The notes beneath the pieces were generated by a model. That model saw only the letters and a program-made list of their open reading frames with translations. It did not search any database and was not told the origin of the DNA. From the NCBI GenBank assembly GCA_946628545.1, contig CAMOWU010000002.1, positions 17,651-81,650 on the forward strand: a stretch of 64,000 nucleotides of DNA, given 5' to 3'. Within the stretch, counting starts at the first letter, position 1, and every line of letters begins with the position of its first letter. The translations under genes and the position numbers were made by a program. Below are positions 57,556-64,000 of this stretch, one piece after another. Origin of the DNA: an uncultured Bacteroides sp. (GTDB taxonomy: Bacteria; Bacteroidota; Bacteroidia; Bacteroidales; Bacteroidaceae).

Positions 57556-58476
57556 ATGAACATAGCCTATTTAATCTCAGCGCACGCCGACCCGCAGCAC
57601 CTGCAGAAACTCGTCCAGGCATTGCACGTCACGGCTGAATACTTCATCCATGTCGATGCCAAAACCGACATCAAACCTTTCCGCGCGACATTCAAGGACA
57701 TGCGAAACGTACACTTCGTCAGCCCGAGAATCGATGTCGTGGGGGGAGACATGAGCGAGGTTGAGGTGCAGATCACGCTCCTGCAGGCAGCACTGAGAAA
57801 CAGGCGACAGTTCGACTACCTCATCATGCTCAGCGGTATGGACTACCCCGTCTGGACAAACGAGAGAATCAGCCAGTTCCTCAAGCAGCACAAAGGCAAG
57901 GAATTCATCTACGGCATCGACCTCGACACTCCGGAAGTCAAGATGGAGCATAAGGAAATATACCGCATTGCACGCCCCATGCCCAACGTGCCCTTCGTAG
58001 GGCGCGACAGCCTCACCAAGGTCAGAAGCCTGCTCAAAAGAGCACTCGCCGCTACTGGCTATAGAAAACCGCTCAGCTTCAACGTCGGAAAGAAGAACTA
58101 CCGGCTCTTCAAGGGGAGCGCGTGGTTCGCCATCTCGCAGAAACTGGCTGAATACATCGTGGACCAATACATGAACGTACCCGAAATCAAGGACTACTTC
58201 GCCAACCAGTTCGGACCCGTCACCACCCTCATCCACACCATCGTCTTCAACTCCGAATACGCCAGCCAATGTATGCTCAAACTGGGCAACTACACTTCGC
58301 TGGCTGATGTCACACCACTGCACTACATCGACCGCGACACTGGCATGAAAGTGATGAACGAAAGCGACTATCCACTCATCATCGAGTCGGGAAAGATGTT
58401 CGTCAGAAAAGTCAAGACTGCTGAAAGCGGAACTCTCGTCGAACTGCTCGACAAGCACCGCACTTCCCTACCATAA
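57556..58476 (+). CDS. Beta-1,6-N-acetylglucosaminyltransferase-like protein (GT14, core-2/I-branching)
   Basis: A 306-residue enzyme of the core-2/I-branching type. It opens with NIAYLISAHADPQHLQKLVQ and YFIHVDAKTDIKPF, the usual 'A.ll.aH.dp.ql..l......ifvHvD.K' of the family. FDYLIMLSGMDYPVWTNERI (the SG.DyP motif) is near residue 95 and FKGSAWFAISQKLAEYIV (GSqWf.l) near residue 190. Donor likely UDP-GlcNAc or UDP-xylose; not certain. I chose the ATG at 57556 rather than 57526 because the -7 box TACTTTTG covers the first codons of the longer frame. Confidence 0.88.
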   Translation: MNIAYLISAHADPQHLQKLVQALHVTAEYFIHVDAKTDIKPFRATFKDMRNVHFVSPRIDVVGGDMSEVEVQITLLQAALRNRRQFDYLIMLSGMDYPVWTNERISQFLKQHKGKEFIYGIDLDTPEVKMEHKEIYRIARPMPNVPFVGRDSLTKVRSLLKRALAATGYRKPLSFNVGKKNYRLFKGSAWFAISQKLAEYIVDQYMNVPEIKDYFANQFGPVTTLIHTIVFNSEYASQCMLKLGNYTSLADVTPLHYIDRDTGMKVMNESDYPLIIESGKMFVRKVKTAESGTLVELLDKHRTSLP

Positions 58477-58501
58477 CCCATATCATTCCCATCACCACCC
58501 T

Positions 58502-59575
58502 ATGCCAGAGAAGAAGCAACGCCTGGAATGGCTCGACGCACTAAGAGGCTTCACGATGATACTCGTCGTGGCATACCACGTATGCCTCATGGGATTCAAG
58601 GAGAACGCGAGGTTCTCACCATCCATGACTTTCCTCATTTTCTTCCGAATGCCACTGTTCTTCTTCATCAGTGGATTCCTCGCCTATAAGTCCAACTTCA
58701 ACTGGACGCGCGGACGACTGGCTATGATGATCTGGAAGAAGTTCAAGATACAGGTCATACCTACCGTCATCTTCATGATTGTAGCAGCTGTGGTTCTGAA
58801 ACCAAAATTCTGGCCAGGCCTGCAGGAAATGCTCGAATCACCCACTAAAGGTGGATACTGGTTCACGTGGACGCTGCTCATCATGTTTATCATCTACTAC
58901 ATCTTCGACTACATCACCATAAAGCTGCATTGGCACAACTGGGTACCGGTGTTACTGCTGTGGATTTTCGCTGTCGCTGTCTATGCCACGTGTTTCATGC
59001 CCAAATGGTTCGACTACGCACAAGGACACAAACCCAGAGAGGCGGCTTTCCTCGACACGACCAGCATATACCAAGTCATGCAGTATTTCCACTTCTTTCT
59101 CTACGGAAACATTGTGCACCGATATTGGGACAAGTTCCAACGACTATTCGACTCCAAGTGGTTCCTGCCGCTCATCGTCGTGCTGGTCTTCTTCTGCGCC
59201 TACGATGTGCTCAAGTGGCATACTCTCCAGTTCCAATGGACCAACCTGCCACGAACACTCACCATGTACATCATGATGACCATCGTATTCATGTTCTTCA
59301 GATACTACCAAGATTCTTTCACAAAACAACACGTCATCGGACGAGGACTGCAGTACATCGGGGTACGTACGCTCGACATCTACCTCATACACTTCCTCTT
59401 CATACCCGATCTCAGCATCTTGGGTGAATACTTCGACGCACACCGACACAATTTCATCATCGACTCCACATTAGGCATACTCGTGGCGCTACTCGTCATC
59501 GCATTCTGCATACTCGTCTCAAACGTACTGCGAATGAACCCCTTCATGAAAAAGTACCTCTTCGGACGGAAATAG
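58502..59575 (+). CDS. Acyltransferase 3 family membrane protein
   Basis: A 357-residue integral membrane acyltransferase (OafA/WecH type) with about ten helices. The N-terminus has RLEWLDALRGFTMILVVAYH, holding the conserved Arg and the His22-like residue of the family; FFRMPLFFFISGFLAYKSNF follows, then IYYIFDYITIKLHWHNWVPV and the C-terminal TLDIYLIHFLFIPDLSILGE. Such enzymes add O-acetyl or other acyl groups to surface sugars. It begins 25 bp after the GT14-like gene, so it probably decorates the glycan made here. Confidence 0.9.
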   Translation: MPEKKQRLEWLDALRGFTMILVVAYHVCLMGFKENARFSPSMTFLIFFRMPLFFFISGFLAYKSNFNWTRGRLAMMIWKKFKIQVIPTVIFMIVAAVVLKPKFWPGLQEMLESPTKGGYWFTWTLLIMFIIYYIFDYITIKLHWHNWVPVLLLWIFAVAVYATCFMPKWFDYAQGHKPREAAFLDTTSIYQVMQYFHFFLYGNIVHRYWDKFQRLFDSKWFLPLIVVLVFFCAYDVLKWHTLQFQWTNLPRTLTMYIMMTIVFMFFRYYQDSFTKQHVIGRGLQYIGVRTLDIYLIHFLFIPDLSILGEYFDAHRHNFIIDSTLGILVALLVIAFCILVSNVLRMNPFMKKYLFGRK

Positions 59576-59585
59576 CAGAGATCCA

Positions 59586-59790
59586 AACTCCCCTCCCCTT
59601 GGAGGGGAAAGGCTACGGGTAGGCGACGGAACGTCGGGAATGGGGTGCCTGAAAGGCGGGGTGGGGTCTAAAACTCCCCTCCCTTCCAAGGGGATTAAAA
59701 ACTCCCCTCCCTTCCAAGGGGAGGGGCAGGGGTGGGGCCTAAAACTCCCCTCCGTTGAGGTCGGGTGCCCGCCGGTTCCGCCGGCGGGGT
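59586..59790. repeat. Cluster of four GC-rich palindromic repeats
   Basis: Copies start at 59586 (interrupted by an insertion of about 40 bp before the GGCGGGGTGGGGTC end), 59671 (truncated), 59699 (full) and 59742 (fused after AACTCCCCTCC to the GTTGAGGTCGGGTGCCCG element also found at 29748). The 59576-59907 gap otherwise holds only heptamers. Confidence 0.8.
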
Positions 59791-59872
59791 AACCACCAGC
59801 AGAGGGTACGCAGGCATCTTGCCTGCGACGCAGCCGAAGGATGCGAAAAAAAAACAAAAATCCAGACTCTTT

Positions 59873-59900
59873 CTTAATTCTTAACTCTTAATTCTTAACT
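59873..59900. repeat. Heptamer array (CTTAA[CT]T) x4 before a start codon
   Basis: CTTAATT, CTTAACT, CTTAATT, CTTAACT, ending 7 bp before the ATG at 59908. Here the array precedes a start, not a stop. Confidence 0.85.
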
Positions 59901-59907
59901 CAACAAG

Positions 59908-60924
59908 ATGCTTCCATCACAAGTTGACATAGGTGTTCTCATCCTCTTCTTCAATCGCCCCGAACCCCTGAAAAAGGTTTTCGAGCAAATTCGGCTCGCA
60001 CGTCCTTCACGTCTCTTCCTCTACCAGGACGGACCACGAGGCGAACGCGACATGCTAGGCATTGAAGCCTGTCGAGAGGTTGTCAGCCACATCGACTGGC
60101 AATGCGACGTACATCGCAACTACCAAACCGTCAACGCAGGATGTGACCCATCCAACTTCAACGCACAGCGGTGGGCGTTCTCACTTTGCGACAAATGCGT
60201 CGTCTTCGAGGACGACAGCATACCATCCGTCTCCTTCATCCGATTCTGCAAGGAGATGCTCGACCGCTATGAGGACGACCGGCGCATTGTCATGATCTCA
60301 GGCTTCAACAGCGACGAGGTCACACCCAATGTACCCTACGACTACTTCTTCACATCCACCTTCTCCATCTGGGGATGGGCAAGCTGGAGCAGAGTGGTCA
60401 ACGAATGGGACGACACCTACGCCTACCTCGACGATGAATTCAACATGCAACAACTCCGACAACTCATCAAGGCCCGCAACTACCGAAGCGACATCCTCCA
60501 AATGGCACGCGACCACAGGGCACTCGGAAAAGCATACTACGAAAGCATCTTCTGGCCCTACATGATGTTCAACTCCGGACTGGCCATCGTGCCCACCCGC
60601 AACATGGTCAACAACCTCGGACCCGTCAGCGACTCCGTCCATTATGGCGGATCACTACAAACCTTGCCCCGTCGTCTCAGGAAGATGTTCACCATGAAGC
60701 GATTCGAACTCAACTTCCCGCTCCGACACCCCAAATACGTCATCGAATACGTCGAATACAAGGAACATGTCTATCGCACCAATGCCTGGAACCACCCCTG
60801 GGTCAAAATACAATACTCCTTCGAGGAACTATTCCTCAACCTCCGATACGGCAACTTCAGCCACATCTGGAAATCGATGAAGGCGAGGTTCAACAAACTC
60901 TTGGGAAAGAAAAAACACAGATGA
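59908..60924 (+). CDS. Nucleotide-diphospho-sugar transferase (GT-A, HlpA/GT13-like)
   Basis: A 338-residue GT-A type glycosyltransferase. The N-terminus GVLILFFNRPEPLKKVFEQI then PSRLFLYQDGPRGERD is the pattern of the Bacteroidetes family often annotated 'hemolysin activation protein', related in fold to GnT-I (GT13). The metal-binding acidic cluster is CVVFEDDSIPSVSFIRFCKE (EDD, about residues 98-100). SIWGWASWSRVVNEWDDTYA near residue 155 is also conserved. The last codons overlap the next gene by 4 bp (ATGA). Sugar unknown. Confidence 0.82.
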   Translation: MLPSQVDIGVLILFFNRPEPLKKVFEQIRLARPSRLFLYQDGPRGERDMLGIEACREVVSHIDWQCDVHRNYQTVNAGCDPSNFNAQRWAFSLCDKCVVFEDDSIPSVSFIRFCKEMLDRYEDDRRIVMISGFNSDEVTPNVPYDYFFTSTFSIWGWASWSRVVNEWDDTYAYLDDEFNMQQLRQLIKARNYRSDILQMARDHRALGKAYYESIFWPYMMFNSGLAIVPTRNMVNNLGPVSDSVHYGGSLQTLPRRLRKMFTMKRFELNFPLRHPKYVIEYVEYKEHVYRTNAWNHPWVKIQYSFEELFLNLRYGNFSHIWKSMKARFNKLLGKKKHR

Positions 60925-61970
60925 GAATCTACTATTACCACACTCAGGACATACAGCGCATCTGGAAAGAGTGGCATCAACACCTCTTCCCAGGACATCT
61001 GCTCTATGGGGCCACGCACTTCAAGGACTATGGCATCGACATGATCCTGCACCAGCACAACCCTACAACATCCCACTGGCGGCTCACACTCTACAACACC
61101 TGGCGCATACTCACCTGCCGACAACACTATGACGTGCTATATGCTACGGCATTCCGCGGGATTGAAGTCATCATCTTCCTTCGAGCCCTCCACCTCTTCC
61201 GCCATCCCATCGTCATCTGGCACCACCAGCCCATCGTCAAGGCCAAAGGTTGGCTGAGAGAACGCATCGCAAGGCTCTTCTACAAGGGGATTGACCACAT
61301 GTTCTTCTTCTCCGAGAAACTCGTCAACGACTCACTCCAGTCTGTCAAAGCACGGCCTGAACGCATGCACATCGCACACTGGGGACCCGACCTCGACTTC
61401 TACGACCATGTCATCAGCACAGCAGGAAAGGTGGAACGCCAAGGATTCATCTCCACTGGCAAGGAATGCAGGGACTATGCCACACTCATCCGGGCCTTCA
61501 ACAGAACCAACCTACCGCTCGAACTCTACCTCAATCACCGCAACGGCAACATCGACTACGACCAACAAATCCAAGGCATCAACATAGGCAACAATATCAA
61601 CGCCTCATGGCTCAACCGGCTCATGCCAGGGGAACTGGCACTGCGCGTCAACCGAGCAGCATGCGAGGTCATCTGCTGCATGCCCACCAACTACACCGTC
61701 GGACTGACCACCGTAGCGGAAGCCATGGCCATGCGACTGCCTATACTCTGCACGCGCAATCACCAAATGCCCATCGATATCGAAAAAGAAGGCTGTGGCA
61801 TTTGGATCGACCCTTATGACGAGGATGCATGGGTCGAAGCCATCAACTACATCGCCACTCATCCCCAAGAAGCCCGTCAGATGGGAGAGCGAGGACGACA
61901 ACTCGCCGAACGAATATTCAACCTCCAAACACTTACCAGCGACGTCGCCCAACTCCTCCTCCAGTTATAA
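60921..61970 (+). CDS. Glycosyltransferase, GT-B fold
   Basis: A 349-residue glycosyltransferase. IVIWHHQPIVKAKGWLRERI and MFFFSEKLVNDSLQSVKARP make up the acceptor domain; FISTGKECRDYATLIRAFNR, ALRVNRAACEVICCMPTNYT and VGLTTVAEAMAMRLPILCTR form the donor domain, where the E of 'TVAEAMAM' takes the place of the usual E-x7-E C-terminal Glu. It belongs to the GT4-like group. Coupled to the upstream gene by a 4-bp overlap. Last gene of the second glycan block. Confidence 0.85.
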   Translation: MRIYYYHTQDIQRIWKEWHQHLFPGHLLYGATHFKDYGIDMILHQHNPTTSHWRLTLYNTWRILTCRQHYDVLYATAFRGIEVIIFLRALHLFRHPIVIWHHQPIVKAKGWLRERIARLFYKGIDHMFFFSEKLVNDSLQSVKARPERMHIAHWGPDLDFYDHVISTAGKVERQGFISTGKECRDYATLIRAFNRTNLPLELYLNHRNGNIDYDQQIQGINIGNNINASWLNRLMPGELALRVNRAACEVICCMPTNYTVGLTTVAEAMAMRLPILCTRNHQMPIDIEKEGCGIWIDPYDEDAWVEAINYIATHPQEARQMGERGRQLAERIFNLQTLTSDVAQLLLQL

Positions 61971-62042
61971 CCAACTCCCCTCCAAAATACCAACAGCTGA
62001 CACCCATTGCCTGATGCTCAATCACAAAAAACAACGCCTTTC

Positions 62043-62073
62043 TTTGTGTTTTCAAATAAAAACGTTATCTTTG
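62043..62073 (+). promoter_or_regulatory. Promoter of the 169-residue secreted protein gene
   Basis: TTTG (62043-62046), 19-bp spacer, TATCTTTG (62066-62073): full consensus match. The leader is about 160 nt and includes the palindrome at 62131-62150. Confidence 0.75.
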
Positions 62074-62130
62074 TTGCTTGAATGCGACAACAACGCGTCT
62101 TGTCACTGTTGACAACTCAATTACATGTAG

Positions 62131-62150
62131 GGACGCGACGTGTCGCGTCC
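62131..62150. repeat. Palindrome GGACGCGAC-GT-GTCGCGTCC
   Basis: A perfect 9-bp inverted repeat in the leader of the next gene. Its GC content is well above the surrounding DNA. Possibly a dispersed repeat or an operator. Confidence 0.55.
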
Positions 62151-62242
62151 GCTAAAGTAAATCAATAAATTACACGTTTGTAATATAGCATCATCCACCA
62201 ATCGATAGAACAAAGTGATTCACCCATAAAACAACTACTACA

Positions 62243-62752
62243 ATGAAAAAAACATTCATGACTATCGTGCTGATGGCATTCGCTTTCGCCATGCAAGCAC
62301 AAACCAAGTTCCACGACGTAGAGGCCAACGAAGCCACAGGACCCGTCAAGTCAATCACCAACACAGTCATGGGACGCTCACAGACCGTCACCTTCACTCC
62401 AGAAGGAAAAATGCAACTCGAAGGACTATCCAACCAGGTCTATGACAACGACGGATACCTACAGTCATACACCATCAGCGCCAACGGCAACCAAGTCAAC
62501 GTCACACTCACATGGGAAAACGGTAGAGTCAAGAGCCAAAGCATGGGAGTCATGGGACAAACCGTCACCACTTCACCCATCTACGATGAAAACGGAAAGG
62601 TGACTGGACAAACCGTAGATATGGCAGGACAGAAGATGACAACCAACTTCACCGACATCAAATACGACGAACGTGGCAACTTCATCAGCCGCAAGACCAG
62701 CATGATGGGACAGGTCATCGAAATGCCAAGAACCATCGAATACTACGAATAA
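62243..62752 (+). CDS. Secreted protein with YD/RHS-like beta repeats, unknown function
   Basis: A 169-residue exported protein (signal MKKTFMTIVLMAFAFAMQAQ). The mature part is made of short beta hairpins of the kind 'VTFTPEGKMQLEG', 'YDNDGYLQSYTISANGNQV', 'VTLTWENGRVKSQ', 'YDENGKVTGQTV' and 'YDERGNFISRKT', similar to YD/RHS-type or MORN-like repeats in small Bacteroidetes periplasmic proteins. No enzymatic motif. It is a single gene with a consensus promoter and a long leader. Confidence 0.8.
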   Translation: MKKTFMTIVLMAFAFAMQAQTKFHDVEANEATGPVKSITNTVMGRSQTVTFTPEGKMQLEGLSNQVYDNDGYLQSYTISANGNQVNVTLTWENGRVKSQSMGVMGQTVTTSPIYDENGKVTGQTVDMAGQKMTTNFTDIKYDERGNFISRKTSMMGQVIEMPRTIEYYE

Positions 62753-62882
62753 AATTTGCGAGTATTCTGACCGCTTGCGGTCAACCCTATGCGTAAGATT
62801 CGTCCGATTAGTGTTCGTGAAAAAATAATTCGATAATTCTCAAATTCAGGATGATTAATCCTTTAAAAACAATTTAGAAAAT

Positions 62883-63725
62883 ATGAAGACAAACTACGAG
62901 ATTCGTTATGCGGCTCACCCAGCCGATGCGAAAAGCTACGACACCACTCGTCTGCGCCACGACTTCCTCATCGAAAAGGTTTTTGCCGACGATGAGGTCA
63001 ACCTCGTCTATTCCATGTACGACCGTATGGTAGTAGGTGGTGCCAAACCCGTCAACGAGTGCCTCAAACTCGAGGCCATCGACCCGCTCAAAGCACCCTA
63101 CTTCACCACCCGACGCGAGGTCGGAATCTTCAACGTGGGAGGAGCAGGTACAGTCAAAGTGGGTGACGAGGAATTCCACCTCGACTACAAGGAAGCACTC
63201 TACATCGGACGTGGAGACCGCGATGTCTGTTTCTGCAGCGACGATGCCAGCAAACCCGCCAAGTTCTACATCAACAGCACTACAGCACACAAGGAGTATC
63301 CATGCAAGAAAATCACCAAGGCTGATGCCGTGGTGGCTCACATGGGATCGCTCGAAATGAGCAACGAACGAAACATCAACAAGATGATCGTCAACCAGGT
63401 GCTGCCCACTTGCCAACTGCAGATGGGTATGACCGAACTGGCACCAGGCAGTGTGTGGAACACCATGCCAGCTCACGTACACAGCCGCCGTATGGAGGCA
63501 TACTTCTATTTCGAGGTACCAGAGGAACAGGCCGTTTGCCACTTCATGGGAGAGGTGGAAGAAACACGCCACATCTGGATGAAAGGCGACCAAGCTGTAC
63601 TCTCACCTGAATGGAGCATACACAGCGCTGCCGCCACTCACAACTATACCTTCATCTGGGGTATGGGAGGAGAAAACCTCGACTACGGCGACCAGGACTT
63701 CAGCAAAATCACCGACCTCAAATAA
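62883..63725 (+). CDS. kduI: 5-dehydro-4-deoxy-D-glucuronate isomerase
   Basis: KduI (280 residues, normal length) converts 5-keto-4-deoxyuronate to 3-deoxy-D-glycero-2,5-hexodiulosonate during breakdown of pectin, or of glycosaminoglycan disaccharides in gut bacteria. The cupin metal site is visible: His198, His200 and Glu205 in [16 protein letters not shown], and a last His in [18 protein letters not shown]. The N-terminus [20 protein letters not shown] is typical. The next gene (from 63964) begins like kduD, the following step of the same pathway. Confidence 0.96.
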   Translation: MKTNYEIRYAAHPADAKSYDTTRLRHDFLIEKVFADDEVNLVYSMYDRMVVGGAKPVNECLKLEAIDPLKAPYFTTRREVGIFNVGGAGTVKVGDEEFHLDYKEALYIGRGDRDVCFCSDDASKPAKFYINSTTAHKEYPCKKITKADAVVAHMGSLEMSNERNINKMIVNQVLPTCQLQMGMTELAPGSVWNTMPAHVHSRRMEAYFYFEVPEEQAVCHFMGEVEETRHIWMKGDQAVLSPEWSIHSAAATHNYTFIWGMGGENLDYGDQDFSKITDLK

Positions 63726-63738
63726 TTCAGGAATACTC

Positions 63739-63917
63739 AACTCCCCTCCCCTTCGAGGGGAGGGGTGCCTGAAAGGCGGGGTGGGGTCAAAAACCGCCGA
63801 CTACAAACAAACTCCCCTCCCATCCAAGGGGAGGGGCAGGGGTGGGGTCAAACCGCCGACTACAAAAACATCCAAAAAACTCCCCTCCCATCCAAGGGGA
63901 GGGGCAGGGGTGGGGTC
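63739..63917. repeat. Three GC-rich palindromic repeats between kduI and kduD
   Basis: Copies at 63739-63788 (with the insert GTGCCTGAAAGG before CGGGGTGGGG), 63810-63849 and 63878-63917. The last two share the preceding spacer AAACCGCCGACTACAAA, so a unit of about 68 bp has been duplicated in tandem. They sit inside a probable two-gene operon. Confidence 0.85.
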
Positions 63918-63963
63918 AAAACCCGCAAACTAAACCAATTAACTACATAATCAAAGATTCATT

Positions 63964-64000
63964 ATGGCAACTAATTTATTTTCACTCGAAGGTAAGAACG
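63964..64000 (+). CDS. kduD: Probable 2-deoxy-D-gluconate 3-dehydrogenase, first 12 codons
   Basis: The frame from ATG at 63964 reads MATNLFSLEGKN and then leaves the window. 'FSLEGK' is the usual beginning of KduD, the SDR that reduces the KduI product, and kduI-kduD is a common gene pair. Only 12 residues are seen, so the call rests mostly on position. Confidence 0.65.
   Translation, partial: MATNLFSLEGKN

Noticed and set aside
62768..62783. TGACCGC-TT-GCGGTCA as a terminator of the 169-residue gene
   Set aside because: The loop is too short and no T-tract follows; left unassigned.

Overview
The window looks like a chromosome segment from a Bacteroidales bacterium, most likely Prevotellaceae. 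The reasons are several Bacteroidetes-type promoters (TTTG, 19-20 bp, TAnnTTTG), secreted proteins ending in the Prevotella-type tail 'DLQGR...P..GIYIVNG.K', families typical of the phylum (DUF4294, DUF4421, BspA-like leucine-rich repeats, DPP-IV-like S9 peptidase, succinyl-CoA:acetate CoA-transferase) and signal peptides ending in AQ. No rRNA, tRNA or CRISPR array was seen.

Layout. 1-10.7 kb: an SDR oxidoreductase fragment, a DUF4294 protein, a BspA-like surface protein, and a membrane-bound AraC/TPR hybrid regulator next to a direct-repeat operator, a mini-lipoprotein, a three-module secreted protein and a short peptide. 10.8-18.8 kb: a sugar/H+ symporter, then an operon of RNA methyltransferase, DPP-IV-like peptidase, purD and a membrane protein; its promoter lies beside an array of promoter-like repeats. 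19.2-23.2 kb: an ECF sigma factor operon with a probable anti-sigma factor and two envelope proteins, one joining a GH97-N-like domain to an outer-membrane barrel. 23.6-25.1 kb: a CoA-transferase. 25.3-32.1 kb: a surface-glycan cluster (polymerase, four glycosyltransferases, one radical SAM/SPASM enzyme). 32.2 kb: an outer-membrane barrel.

33.3-55.4 kb is the most interesting part: about 22 kb of sixteen consecutive minus-strand genes. It starts with an SrfB-like actin/Hsp70-fold ATPase and an SrfC-like P-loop protein. These are followed by a membrane-anchored subtilisin, a multi-pass membrane protein, a second GTPase with TPR-like repeats, single-pass membrane proteins, two paralogous exported coiled-coil proteins and a C-anchored Ig-like protein. 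A tail of small membrane proteins follows (DUF1294, YfaP-like, two dispanin-like proteins with different N-terminal modules, DUF2752, DUF805). I read the core as an envelope-spanning NTPase machine of unknown function, related to Srf 'virulence factor' loci but with many extra parts.

55.8-62 kb returns to glycan genes (flippase, GT14-like, acyltransferase, two glycosyltransferases). The window ends with kduI and the start of a probable kduD, for uronate breakdown.

Intergenic DNA is rich in repeats: 7- and 9-bp tandem arrays that repeatedly sit on stop codons, GC-rich palindromes of the form CTCCCCTCCC...GGGGTGGGG, other palindromes, and a 203-bp element with terminal inverted repeats inside the Srf-like operon. 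All functional assignments are from reading the sequence; no database search was run.
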